Source: Gammaproteobacteria bacterium bin55 (GTDB lineage Bacteria > Pseudomonadota > Gammaproteobacteria > Pseudomonadales > Azotimanducaceae). From it: a stretch of DNA of 37,737 nt. Below the pieces are notes generated by a model. That model was not told the origin of the DNA, did not search any database, and was given only the letters and a program-made list of their open reading frames with translations. Where the stretch lies: the NCBI GenBank assembly GCA_002238665.1, contig MPMU01000016.1, positions 1-37,737 of the forward strand. The letters are read 5' to 3'. This document shows positions 8,711 to 17,594 of this stretch, piece after piece. The position numbers and the translations under genes were made by a program. Positions within the stretch are counted from its first letter, which is position 1. Each line of letters opens with the position of its first letter.

Positions 8711-9140
8711 ACAACAGTCTGATCTGTATCGGTCCTAGTGGCTTGGCAGTACCGCAGTTCAAACCCGCTTTGAAAAATGCACCCAATAAGTACTTGAAGC
8801 CACTCTACTCATCGGTCTCGATCGACACAATTGCGAAACGTCTCTATTTAAGTGACAAACATCAACATGAGATTTGAACCCATCTCTTCTCGATAACCTA
8901 CTTAACCTACCACTAGCCTTGGATAATCGTAAGGTCGCAGGGACAACTCTGATTAAGCGTGAATGATCGACTTCTCCTAAACCCCTCTGGAGAAAAACTA
9001 ATCTTGCGTGCATAAGCAATCCTTTCAATGGTTACGGGCTAGAAATCACACCCGTTACCTTTGAGTTAGGCGCACGTCTAGATTCCTCAAATTAAGTGAA
9101 AGCTTAAAGTTGTTTTTCTTTTGTCTCGGACGATACAGGT
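8711..9140. other. Noncoding stretch, nothing recognised
   Basis: This 430 bp lies between two rightward genes. It should contain the terminator of the barrel protein and the promoter of the following hydrolase. I see no strong hairpin with a T-run and no RNA gene. An 89-codon minus-strand frame has no supporting features. Confidence 0.5.
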
Positions 9141-10301
9141 ATGCAACATTCCCAATACGTAAGCTCACCTTCCGAAGGTGGATTAGACGATGAAAAACTC
9201 GAGATTCTCAGAGCACGAGCGAGGAAGGAAGTAGAAGAAGGGCTACTTCCATCGGCTCAAATTGCGGTTGGCAGATTCGGCAAAGTAGTTTTCTCTGAAA
9301 CCTATGGCGATGCCGATGACGATTCACTATACGCCGTGTTTTCCTGTACTAAAGCCATAGTCTCTTCTGCTATCTGGCTATTGATCCAGGAGGATAGATT
9401 AGACGTCGACGAGGTAGTTGCGGACATCGTTCCTGAATTCGGACCAAATAGTAAAGATGCCATCACTGTCAAGCAACTGTTGCTACATACGGCTGGCTTT
9501 CCAGCCGCACCTTTTCGCCCGTTGGATTGGGAAGACAAAACCGCGAGATTGGCAAGATTCTCAAACTGGCGACTGAACTGGGAACCAGGTTCCAAGTTTG
9601 AATATCACCCTACTTCAGGGATGTACGTACTCGCGGAAATCATAGAACGGAAAACAGGAACTGACTTTAGGAAATTCATCCAGCAACGCATCATTAAACC
9701 ATTGAATCTACAGGATTTCTATGTAGGACTACCGAAGGAGGAGAATCAACGGACATTGACCTTAGTAGGTTCTGGTGATCCATTGACCAGTGAGGACTAC
9801 GCGAAGCTTGGTCTACCCGAGCCACCTGAAACTGAGGTGACTGAAGATGCCATCCTGGCCTTTAACGAACCAGCCGTTCGTGCGGTAGGTATACCCGGCG
9901 GGGGAGGAATCATGACAGCTTCTGCGATGGTACTTTTCTATCAAGGTCTACTGCACGGCAAAGCTCATGACGGCGACAGAATATGGCACCAAAATACGCT
10001 CGAATTAAGCCGCACCGTTATCAGTGATGGATACGTTGACCCGTTGACAAAAATTCCAGTGAGTCGCGCTCTTGGCATCGTGATTGCAGGCGACGAGATG
10101 AGAAATTTCAGAGGTTTTGGTCATACCAATTCGCCAACTGCCTTTGGACATGGTGGTGCAGGGGGTCAGATTGCTTGGGCAGATCCAGCTTCAGGCCTAT
10201 CGCTTTGCTATGCAACTAACGGGCACGATCGAAATCCGATTCGGATGGGACGACGAGGTGTCTCAATTTCAAACAAAGCTGCAGTGTTGAATAGCAACTA
10301 A
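9141..10301 (+). CDS. Serine hydrolase, class C beta-lactamase / esterase fold
   Basis: This 386-residue protein belongs to the beta-lactamase/transpeptidase-like (PF00144-type) group. Motif 1 is Ser68-x-x-Lys71 (FSCTKAIV). The tyrosine of motif 2 is probably Tyr155 (FEYHPTSG, with HP in place of the usual S-N). Motif 3 is HGG at 337-339 (FGHGGAGGQIAW). The conserved KQLLLHTAGFP also fits. Family members include esterases, D-aminopeptidases and carboxypeptidases as well as beta-lactamases, so the substrate is unknown. No signal peptide is visible, and an in-frame stop at 9105-9107 leaves little room for one, so it is probably cytoplasmic. That disfavours a resistance or cell-wall role. No good ribosome binding site is seen at the ATG. 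Confidence 0.85.
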   Translation: MQHSQYVSSPSEGGLDDEKLEILRARARKEVEEGLLPSAQIAVGRFGKVVFSETYGDADDDSLYAVFSCTKAIVSSAIWLLIQEDRLDVDEVVADIVPEFGPNSKDAITVKQLLLHTAGFPAAPFRPLDWEDKTARLARFSNWRLNWEPGSKFEYHPTSGMYVLAEIIERKTGTDFRKFIQQRIIKPLNLQDFYVGLPKEENQRTLTLVGSGDPLTSEDYAKLGLPEPPETEVTEDAILAFNEPAVRAVGIPGGGGIMTASAMVLFYQGLLHGKAHDGDRIWHQNTLELSRTVISDGYVDPLTKIPVSRALGIVIAGDEMRNFRGFGHTNSPTAFGHGGAGGQIAWADPASGLSLCYATNGHDRNPIRMGRRGVSISNKAAVLNSN

Positions 10302-10415
10302 ATCGCATAACAGAATCGGCTGGTATTTGAGGCTGGCTGGTGCATCTGTCCTACCATCGCGGGATAGAAGAATCAGGTCAGTCTCAATGCTGATGAACGT
10401 TGCGTTGAGCCGACA

Positions 10416-10443
10416 TTGTCCATCTTCCTTCCTACACTATACT
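10416..10443 (+). promoter_or_regulatory. Candidate sigma-70 promoter for the TonB receptor gene
   Basis: TTGTCC (10416-10421), 16 nt, then TATACT (10438-10443). The -10 box matches five of six consensus bases and the -35 box four of six. It lies about 118 nt upstream of the receptor start. A stem (CTCAATGC / GCGTTGAG, 10383-10409) sits directly upstream. This is a by-eye match. Confidence 0.35.
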
Positions 10444-10548
10444 TATTCCATCACAGCACTAATTTCTTACAGGTTCAAAGTAAGAAAATGCATACCAACT
10501 AACGACACTGAAGAACACTCTACGTGTACTTAAGTCGTTACAAAGAAT

Positions 10549-10555
10549 AGGAGGT
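10549..10555 (+). promoter_or_regulatory. Strong ribosome binding site of the TonB receptor gene
   Basis: AGGAGGT lies 6 nt before the ATG at 10562 and fixes that start. Another ATG at 10558 is out of frame and soon meets a stop. Confidence 0.8.
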
Positions 10556-10561
10556 TGATGC

Positions 10562-13500
10562 ATGTTGCCGAAAACAAAAGATAACCATTTCCGACTTACT
10601 GAAAGATTATGGCTACCCAATAAGAACTGGGTCTTTGCGTTATTCAGCGCAATGCTAGTTCTTGCCCAATTCAGCTTTGCACAAGATGAGACTACACCCT
10701 CTGAAGAAGAGAGCTCCGATACCGACGATGAGTCAGTGATAGATGCGACCGTCATCGAGGAAGTAGTCACTACAGGTTCCAGGCTCCAACAGAATCCCGG
10801 TGAAATCGCGGGGCAGGTGATCGTATTCGACGAGGAAGCGATACGCGCTAGCGGTGAAGCCACGCTTGAACGCGTATTACGCCAGCTCCCTCAAAATCAA
10901 AACCCAACGACTGAAAAAGTTGGTAGTCGACTTAACACGGCGTTAAATCTAACTGGAGCTTCAACAGTTAACTTGAGAGGCTTAGGTAGCGAATCGACCT
11001 TGATTCTTGTCGATGGAAAACGCATTGGCTACAACGGTATATTAGGCGGTGTTACCGACATTTCGTCCATTCCTCTATCTTCGGTAGAACGAATTGAAAT
11101 AGTTATGGACGGTGCTTCAGCGGTGTACGGTTCTGATGCCGTAGGTGGTGTTGTAAACATCATTACGAAAAAGGACTATGAGGCAATCGAGTTAGATATT
11201 GACTACGACAGGCCAAGCCAAGGCGGATATCATGAAACTCGCACCGGCATAAGTGCTTCGCAAAATGTCGAAGGATGGCAGTTGAAAGGTACCTACCAAC
11301 GTTCGACGCACTCTGGTCTAGATGCTGCAGACCGAGACATTACGGTTATCCAACAGTCAGCCTTTCCAGGTCCGAGATTCGATGTGAGATTTTGCTGTCT
11401 AGGAGACGGCTCCAGTTTACCCATTATGTACCAACTAGATGGTGCACTAATCACAGTTCCCGCATATCGAGCATTGTCGCCTGAGGATCAAGCACGAGCG
11501 ACCGTTATCCACGATGCGGTTCTCCCCGAGGGGTTCAATGGGGATTCGCCGTTGAGTTCAATTACCGAACTTGCACCACCTCAGTGGGGACGCGCCACCC
11601 AAGAAGGACGGAGTGTACTTCCCGAACGGACCAATCATAACTATGCATTCAGTGTATCTAAAGACATAAATGAGAATCTAAATGTGTCAGCACAAGTGAG
11701 AGGCGGAATGCGAGAGGTTGTCACATATTCCGGTTACCAAAGTCTCAGCGGCATTACATTAGGTAATCGTAATCCTTACAACCCATTCCAATCGAATGTA
11801 CACGTTAGAGGTCAACTGAGAGACTTACCTAGACCCGGCTTTACAACCGATTCAGATATCCTGGACATGTCTGTAGATCTTTCCGGCTCACTTACAGATC
11901 AGTTTGATTGGGAAGTTAGTTTTGGTAGGAGTTCAGACGAGTCAACGAGTTTACGGGTCAACCCTATGGACCTCGCCACGATAGTAGCCGGAATGCGTTC
12001 TGACGGAGTAACACCAGGTTCTCGATTCCTATCGGGTGAGACTCGAGAATCATGTACAGAAAAAGGTGGCACTTTTTCATTCGGACTATGTCGAATATCG
12101 GTGCCTGCACCCCCAGCTATTAACCCATGGGGTGACCTTTCATCCTACCTGGGCGATGCACTTCGCGCAACAGGAGAAAATACTCATTCCCGATTCAACG
12201 CCCTAATTCGAGGGGAGTTGTTTGAGTTGCCGGGTGGTACCGCAAGAGCTCTGCTCGGATATTCTCAGGATTCAGTAGCTCTTAATAGTTCCACAGAATT
12301 TCAGATTGGTGTGGTTGACGCATCTCCAATCGGCGACGTAGAGAATTTCTCGACGGAGACTGAGCGTAAAAACTCTGCATTTTTCTTTGAAGCAGCAGCA
12401 CCTCTCGTCAATGAAGGTCAAGGAATTTCCGGCATCCATTCATTGAACCTCAGTTTTTCGTGGCGTAGAGATGACTACGACTCTCCATCGGTCACTTATA
12501 TAGATTCGGTGGACGGCAACGTTTCACCTGATGATCTTGCGGCACCAGGTGCACAGGATTCATGGGGAGTCGGGTTGGTTTATGCACCCATTGAGGATTT
12601 TCGCTTCAAACTAAATTATCAGTCGGCTTTTGTTGCACCTCAACTGAATCAGTTACTGCGAACCACACAGAGAGGTCCTAGTGCTCCTTTCCGAGGCATT
12701 TGGCTACAGCAACCGGACGGCAATCTTCGTGCTATAGAGGTAATCGTCATTGAAGGTGGTAATCCTGACTTAAAACCAGAAACGGCAGATACTTTTAGTG
12801 CAGCGTTTGAATACTCACCACCGATCATGCCGAACCTGCTCTTGAAGGCAACCTATAGTGATGTGGAATACAAGGATCGCATTAACCAATTGTCCTTTTT
12901 CATCATCGATCCGACTAATCTGCCAACTAATACGTACGTGATACCAGGCACCGGCGATGACGAAAACATCTATGTACAAGAGCGAAGATGGATCAACGTA
13001 TCCTCGGTCGTTCGACAAGGAATGGACTTTGAGCTGATCTACGGGTCGCTCACCGACTGGGGTGATATGAATGTGCATCTCAAGCGTTCGGTTACCAATA
13101 CATACGAATACGTCATTGATCCGTCAGTTGAAGACGACGATGCGAATGCACCAATCAGCGTTGTAGGACGTACTGAAGGATCAACCATAATCGGTGTGCT
13201 ACCTCGTGCATCAATGAATGGAACGTTTTCTTGGAACCATCGAGGTGTTGGCGCAAGTATTGACTATCAGACTCGTTCAAAGACTGTGCGAGCCAGTGGT
13301 AATGTCACAAATATTTACACACCTCTCAGTCAGACCGACCTTACATTCAGCTACCACATGGTGGATGGTGCATGGTTTGGATATCCGCAATTTTTGGAAG
13401 GCGCACGACTCACTTTCTACGTCAATAACGTTCAGGATAAATTAGGAAAAACGGAGATTTTCTCTGATGAAACTGGAGAGGTACTTGAACAGTCTGGTCC

Positions 13501-13570
13501 AGATTCTTCACCAATTTATGGAAGATTCATTGGGTTATCTCTGAAGGTGCCACTTCGCAGTCCGTTCTAA
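10562..13570 (+). CDS. TonB-dependent outer-membrane receptor
   Basis: This 1002-residue receptor would import a ligand across the outer membrane using TonB/ExbBD energy. A long n-region and hydrophobic stretch (WVFALFSAMLVLAQFSFA) form the signal peptide, cleaved near residue 41. A very acidic linker (42-60) and the plug domain (about 66-205) follow. The plug carries typical signatures: EEVVTTGSR, STVNLRGLGSESTLILVDG and DGASAVYGSDAVGGVVNIIT. The remaining ~800 residues are a barrel with the TonB C-terminal motifs (NPDLKPETADTFSAAFEYSP, LTFYVNNVQDKLG) and a terminal Phe. The substrate is unknown: no siderophore-specific or SusC-specific feature is visible. The gene has its own candidate promoter and a terminator at 13592-13632, so it is likely monocistronic. 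The thioredoxin lipoproteins just downstream may be functionally linked. Confidence 0.93.
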   Translation: MLPKTKDNHFRLTERLWLPNKNWVFALFSAMLVLAQFSFAQDETTPSEEESSDTDDESVIDATVIEEVVTTGSRLQQNPGEIAGQVIVFDEEAIRASGEATLERVLRQLPQNQNPTTEKVGSRLNTALNLTGASTVNLRGLGSESTLILVDGKRIGYNGILGGVTDISSIPLSSVERIEIVMDGASAVYGSDAVGGVVNIITKKDYEAIELDIDYDRPSQGGYHETRTGISASQNVEGWQLKGTYQRSTHSGLDAADRDITVIQQSAFPGPRFDVRFCCLGDGSSLPIMYQLDGALITVPAYRALSPEDQARATVIHDAVLPEGFNGDSPLSSITELAPPQWGRATQEGRSVLPERTNHNYAFSVSKDINENLNVSAQVRGGMREVVTYSGYQSLSGITLGNRNPYNPFQSNVHVRGQLRDLPRPGFTTDSDILDMSVDLSGSLTDQFDWEVSFGRSSDESTSLRVNPMDLATIVAGMRSDGVTPGSRFLSGETRESCTEKGGTFSFGLCRISVPAPPAINPWGDLSSYLGDALRATGENTHSRFNALIRGELFELPGGTARALLGYSQDSVALNSSTEFQIGVVDASPIGDVENFSTETERKNSAFFFEAAAPLVNEGQGISGIHSLNLSFSWRRDDYDSPSVTYIDSVDGNVSPDDLAAPGAQDSWGVGLVYAPIEDFRFKLNYQSAFVAPQLNQLLRTTQRGPSAPFRGIWLQQPDGNLRAIEVIVIEGGNPDLKPETADTFSAAFEYSPPIMPNLLLKATYSDVEYKDRINQLSFFIIDPTNLPTNTYVIPGTGDDENIYVQERRWINVSSVVRQGMDFELIYGSLTDWGDMNVHLKRSVTNTYEYVIDPSVEDDDANAPISVVGRTEGSTIIGVLPRASMNGTFSWNHRGVGASIDYQTRSKTVRASGNVTNIYTPLSQTDLTFSYHMVDGAWFGYPQFLEGARLTFYVNNVQDKLGKTEIFSDETGEVLEQSGPDSSPIYGRFIGLSLKVPLRSPF

Positions 13571-13591
13571 TCCGACTGTTGCAAAATCACG

Positions 13592-13632
13592 AGGTCGATA
13601 TTCGTTGATTCCTCTTCAAATATCGACCTTTT
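13592..13632 (+). terminator. Rho-independent terminator after the TonB receptor
   Basis: AGGTCGATATT (13592-13602) and AATATCGACCT (13619-13629) form a perfect 11-bp stem with a 16-nt loop. TTTACTTTTCT follows. It starts 22 bp after the receptor stop codon, so it separates the receptor from the lipoprotein genes downstream. Confidence 0.8.
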
Positions 13633-13748
13633 ACTTTTCTAGTCGTCCACTGACAAGCTGAATCCGCAATTTGTGGACCAAACTTTGAACAACCACCTCC
13701 TGAATTGGTCTATGGATATGGTTGTCATTTAATCGAGGGATTTACCAC

Positions 13749-15119
13749 ATGACACAGGAATTTAGGATGAGTCGCTCGCGTCTACTCACAATCTCACTAT
13801 CGAGTCTGTTGATCTTGATTTTCAACAGCGGCTGTGAGTCCGAAGATACAAGTACCACTCAGCTATCAGGAGAGATGCACCTTGCGGGCGATATGTCGGC
13901 CGTTTACACATCTGGTAGGTTTGTGGTCTTTACGCCTAAACCAAAGATATCTACGTCACCAGGCGCTGCAGCTACTTCAATGGCCGCTGCTACACCTGCT
14001 ACCAGTACATCAATGTCCGCAAGTACTCCAGCGGCCAAGACGGACGAAGGTGATTCCTCGTCAGAAGATGTAGCCGAAGCGACCGCAAGGGCTAACGCTT
14101 TGGAAGAATCGCTCAATATCGTTGTGGAAGCACCGCTTGGTCCTGATGGTACATTCAATCTTTCCGTAGACGTCGAAGAACCGACACCTGTATATTTCTA
14201 TGTGCTGGATGCGATTTCAACGAATGGAATGAAAATGGCACCTGTTAAAGGTCAACAATTCATACTTGAACCGGGGAACTTAAGCATCAGCATGGATTCT
14301 CGTGCCAAGTTTGTCGTGAACGGCGGCTATTACAACGACGCTGTATTTAATGTCTGGAAAACCAGCGATGAATTTCTTGGCAAGAGAGACGAATTCCGTA
14401 CCCTCGTTCAAGACGTAGAAGGCGAGACCGAAGAGGAGAGACGACGAAGGGTTGATGCATACATAGCAGCACAGAGAGAGACCCTGGATATTGAGGAAAG
14501 AGGTCGACAAACGACCAGCCTTACGCATCCCGATCCTCTGGTTCGCAAGCTAACTCTCCAGACCACTTGGTTAATAGGTCCGTGGTATCGTGAATCAATT
14601 AATCGATTGGCATCGCTAATGCCAGACGATCCATGGGTACAGAACAGAGCAGTGATAGAAAACGAAAGGTGGGACAAGAAACAAGAGCAAAACAAGATTG
14701 AAGTTGGCTCACCGATATTGGATTTCGAGGGAGAGACACTCACAGGTGATGTCATTGCATTAGCCGACGTTCAGAAAGACTCTAAGCTTGTCCTACTTGA
14801 GTTTTGGGCGTCGTGGTGTGGACCGTGTCGAACTGAAATCCCACATATGAAACAAGCCTACGAAAAATACCAAGATCAAGGATTTGAGATCATTTCATTC
14901 ACGATTGACGATTCCCGTGATGACTGGGAGGTCGCTTCTGAAGAAGAAGATCTACCCTGGGTTAATTTAGGTATGGGTTCCGATGCTGAAGCACCCAAGA
15001 AATACTACGTGACGGGTGTACCTATCAACTTTTTAGTGAATGCTGAATCAGGCTTGATCGTAGCGAAGAATTTGCGCCAACACCATCTTGATGAAGCTCT
15101 AGAAGAGGAACTACTATGA
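13749..15119 (+). CDS. TlpA-like thioredoxin-domain lipoprotein (first of tandem pair)
   Basis: This 456-residue protein has a lipoprotein signal peptide with lipobox IFNSGC (Cys29), so it is anchored in a membrane facing the periplasm. Residues 30-110 include a low-complexity Ala/Ser/Thr stretch (about 66-105) with no Cys. Residues 110-200 look like the N-terminal beta domain seen before thioredoxin modules in TlpA/ResA-type lipoproteins. Residues 205-320 are helical and charged. Residues 320-456 are a thioredoxin fold with WCGPC (Cys357, Cys360) and the cis-proline loop GVPINF (Pro425). A thiol-disulfide reductase role is expected. The ATG at 13749 has GAGGGA 8 nt upstream; an upstream TTG at 13722 is in frame but less likely. 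The last four bases overlap the next gene (ATGA). Confidence 0.85.
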   Translation: MTQEFRMSRSRLLTISLSSLLILIFNSGCESEDTSTTQLSGEMHLAGDMSAVYTSGRFVVFTPKPKISTSPGAAATSMAAATPATSTSMSASTPAAKTDEGDSSSEDVAEATARANALEESLNIVVEAPLGPDGTFNLSVDVEEPTPVYFYVLDAISTNGMKMAPVKGQQFILEPGNLSISMDSRAKFVVNGGYYNDAVFNVWKTSDEFLGKRDEFRTLVQDVEGETEEERRRRVDAYIAAQRETLDIEERGRQTTSLTHPDPLVRKLTLQTTWLIGPWYRESINRLASLMPDDPWVQNRAVIENERWDKKQEQNKIEVGSPILDFEGETLTGDVIALADVQKDSKLVLLEFWASWCGPCRTEIPHMKQAYEKYQDQGFEIISFTIDDSRDDWEVASEEEDLPWVNLGMGSDAEAPKKYYVTGVPINFLVNAESGLIVAKNLRQHHLDEALEEELL

Positions 15120-16567
15120 TCCGCAGACCATCCCGATTGGCTCTGTTTTTCCTTTTTCCACTCGTTTGGATTATTGCTGGTTGCAATCCAATCGTCGAAT
15201 TTGACCCAACCAAGCACTATCGAATCATAGGTGATATCGGTCCTCTCACTGAAGACTGGTCAAAGGGTAAGGTTGAAATACACCACAGAATTTACGATGA
15301 GCAGGGCGCAAGGGATGTGGACATTATCGCGGAAACGAAAACCTCTGACGGCAAGTTTGAAATAGTCGGTGAGATTGAGGAACCGGCTGTCGTTCGAATC
15401 TATGCACTGGCGGATGATGTACCTCTGAACTTCGCGTATGCAGTTCTTGAGACCGGCGCGGAGATCACAGTCTCACACCCAAGTAAGACTATGGGACTGA
15501 TAGCTGATGGCACTGGTACACACAAGATGCTTCTTTCCTCTTGGCAATTCGGTGACGAATTCCAAAACGCGGTGGCTCATTACGGTGTGCTCCTAGAGGA
15601 GAAAAGAGCTTTACAAGAAAAAGCAGAAGCTGAGGCTGAAGTTCAAGGCACGGATGAAACTCAATCTGACACCGAAATACAAGATGTGGCCGACGCTTCG
15701 GAAGAATCCAGCCAAAGTAACGACGTAGCACAGATTGACTCATCTGAAGAAGCCGATGAAGAGCCTGCGACAGAAGAAGCTAGTCAGGATGCCGCAGAAG
15801 AATCCAAAGAAGTCGACCCAACCTACGAGGCCTACCTTGCAGTCAAGGAAATTGAGGGAGCTGCACTGGAAGTCTTCGCACTTGGAGATGATCCGCAAAT
15901 AGCGTTATTAGCCATTGAGCTAGGTGGTCTGGGCGAGCCCGACAAGAACATCACAAGATTAGAGGAGCTTGCAGAGCTACTTCCTGTCGCAACGGTAGAA
16001 TCCCGCGTCCGTCCTCGAATCGCAAGCATGAAGAGTTACCAGGAACGGGTTGCTGCAAACGAAGCGCTAGGGGTCGGTAAAACCGCCCCGAATTTCACGG
16101 CACCCTCGTTGACCGGCGGCGATATGACCTTGAATGACGTTCTAGCAGAGAATAAGGTAGTGCTAGTAGACTTTTGGGCTTCCTGGTGTGGTCCTTGCAT
16201 CAAGACATTCCCTCATTTAAAAGAGATGTATTCCGAACTCAATGATCAAGGATTTGAGATAGTTTCTGTCTCAATTGATGATGTAGACGAAGATTGGCAA
16301 GAAGCATCCGATGAGCACGAATTGCCTTGGATAAATCTCGGAGATATCTCGAAAGGCGACGGTCCCGTTGCGATGGCTTATGGTGTGACCTTTATTCCAA
16401 AAGCTTATGTTGTAGACAGTTCTGGAGAGATAGTCGGGAAAGACGTAAAAGCTGAAGAGCTAGAGGATTTCGTCCGAGAATTTATCGCTACAGCGTCTAC
16501 GGTAGGCGATACGGCTGAGACAGTATCTGCTTTAGAACTGGAGGAAGCATCCCCTCAAGGCTCTTAA
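15116..16567 (+). CDS. TlpA-like thioredoxin-domain lipoprotein (second of tandem pair)
   Basis: This 483-residue paralogue of the preceding protein has the same order of parts. The lipobox is IIAGC (Cys23). A beta domain spans about 35-125. A long Glu/Ala/Ser-rich, probably disordered or coiled stretch covers roughly 155-235. A helical segment (236-318) follows, then a thioredoxin domain (319-455) with WCGPC (Cys358, Cys361) and cis-Pro428 (TFIPKAY). A 25-residue acidic tail ends the protein. Thioredoxin halves of the pair are clearly alike (LVDFWASWCGPC / LLEFWASWCGPC; WINLG / WVNLG), while the low-complexity inserts are unrelated. AGAGGA lies 6 nt before the ATG, inside the upstream gene, so the pair is translationally coupled. 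It is predicted to be a periplasmic thiol-disulfide oxidoreductase; the partner is unknown. Confidence 0.86.
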   Translation: MIRRPSRLALFFLFPLVWIIAGCNPIVEFDPTKHYRIIGDIGPLTEDWSKGKVEIHHRIYDEQGARDVDIIAETKTSDGKFEIVGEIEEPAVVRIYALADDVPLNFAYAVLETGAEITVSHPSKTMGLIADGTGTHKMLLSSWQFGDEFQNAVAHYGVLLEEKRALQEKAEAEAEVQGTDETQSDTEIQDVADASEESSQSNDVAQIDSSEEADEEPATEEASQDAAEESKEVDPTYEAYLAVKEIEGAALEVFALGDDPQIALLAIELGGLGEPDKNITRLEELAELLPVATVESRVRPRIASMKSYQERVAANEALGVGKTAPNFTAPSLTGGDMTLNDVLAENKVVLVDFWASWCGPCIKTFPHLKEMYSELNDQGFEIVSVSIDDVDEDWQEASDEHELPWINLGDISKGDGPVAMAYGVTFIPKAYVVDSSGEIVGKDVKAEELEDFVREFIATASTVGDTAETVSALELEEASPQGS

Positions 16568-16639
16568 GACCGTTCCACGCTTACCTCTATATTCCGTGGA
16601 CAGACGTCCGACCTATCCGAGTAGCCTTAACTTCGGTAA

Positions 16640-17503
16640 CTAGCTCAGAGGAGTGGTTATGAGCTCCACTTGGTCCTTTGGCACATAGAAGTACGAACCT
16701 GGCCTGAAGTCGTAACCCAAGTCACCCAAGAGCCTTCTCTGGCGAGGCGTACAGAATTCAGCAACTGCCGTGGTTACTTCAAAATCGTACTGGCGTAGGA
16801 ATAACTGACAATAGTTGTACAACAGAGTCTTCCTTGGCTTGCCAGACTCATTTCTACAAGGACCGTGCCACATTGAGTGTGGGAATAGAACTGCATCTCC
16901 TGCGTTGGCGATAATCTGCTTTGCACCTGGCCAATAGGGATTGGGTGGTTCGTCAAGGTTGTACGGAATCTGTTTACGGTGACTGCCGGGAAAGATAGTT
17001 AGATTTCCCGACTCTTCCTCTTCTACGTCTGTCAGGAAATACAAGGCTTTCAGTGCCAGCGGCGGACTATCGGGATCCACTCGAATACGACGCAGTGCTT
17101 CTCCTCCATCGGTATGCGTGTAGCCGGGAAATTTAGGCGACGGCGGACGAACTATAGCCTGAGTCATACTAAGTAGGATGTACGGACCCATGATGTCGAC
17201 GACTAGGTCAAACATGTTCTCACGGTCAATCAGGTCAATGAAATGTTGACCGTATGGGACAAGATCACGTCGATCCATGAACCCATCGTTATCGAGACTG
17301 TTGGCGTGTGGTAGCCAACCATAGTGACCGATAGGCATACTTTCATCGAAGATCGGTTCATACCCCGGTGTCCGCCGAATCCGATCAATCTCTGAGCTAA
17401 ATAGTTCGACTTCGTCTGAATTGAGAACGCCTCGGAGTAGAAGATACCCTTCTTCGTTCCATTGAGTTCGTTGTTCCTCAGTGAGTGTTAACACATCCGT
17501 CAC
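16640..17503 (-). CDS. Phytanoyl-CoA dioxygenase (PhyH) family Fe(II)/2-oxoglutarate oxygenase
   Basis: This 287-residue cytosolic protein has the double-stranded beta-helix signatures of the PhyH family. The facial triad is His130-x-Asp132 (GYTHTDGGEALRR) and a distal His213 (SMWHGPCRNES). Arg224 (GKPRKTLLYNY) is a likely 2-oxoglutarate carboxylate ligand. FPGSHRKQIP and the N-terminal NEEGYLLLRGVL are also typical. The family hydroxylates varied small molecules, so the substrate cannot be named. The start is a GTG at 17501-17503 without a good ribosome binding site, and a GTG three codons inward is possible. The neighbour upstream in transcription is the M13 peptidase, 91 bp away. An operator-like palindrome lies in that gap. 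It converges with the lipoprotein pair, 72 bp apart. Confidence 0.87.
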   Translation of the reverse strand: MTDVLTLTEEQRTQWNEEGYLLLRGVLNSDEVELFSSEIDRIRRTPGYEPIFDESMPIGHYGWLPHANSLDNDGFMDRRDLVPYGQHFIDLIDRENMFDLVVDIMGPYILLSMTQAIVRPPSPKFPGYTHTDGGEALRRIRVDPDSPPLALKALYFLTDVEEEESGNLTIFPGSHRKQIPYNLDEPPNPYWPGAKQIIANAGDAVLFPHSMWHGPCRNESGKPRKTLLYNYCQLFLRQYDFEVTTAVAEFCTPRQRRLLGDLGYDFRPGSYFYVPKDQVELITTPLS

Positions 17504-17526
17504 CAGTATTCAAATATGTCAAAATA

Positions 17527-17544
17527 GTGTACTGATTAGCACAC
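17527..17544. promoter_or_regulatory. Operator-like imperfect palindrome before the PhyH gene
   Basis: GTGTACTGATTAGCACAC is an 18-bp imperfect palindrome with seven of nine pairs matching. It lies 23 nt upstream of the PhyH start. It is the size and position of a repressor site. No regulator gene is nearby, and the assignment is inference. Confidence 0.3.
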
Positions 17545-17560
17545 CGCCTCTGGAAAATAG

Positions 17561-17570
17561 CGCGTACGCG
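17561..17570. repeat. Perfect 10-bp palindrome CGCGTACGCG
   Basis: A self-complementary CGCGTACGCG lies 57 nt upstream of the PhyH start, in the 91-bp gap after the M13 peptidase gene. It is unusual in this moderate-GC context and could be a protein-binding site. Confidence 0.35.
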
Positions 17571-17594
17571 TAGCCGATGAACAGTCCCTTGAGG

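Noticed and set aside
16574-16600. TCCACG/CGTGGA stem between converging genes as a terminator
   Set aside because: Only six pairs, a long loop and no T-run on either side.
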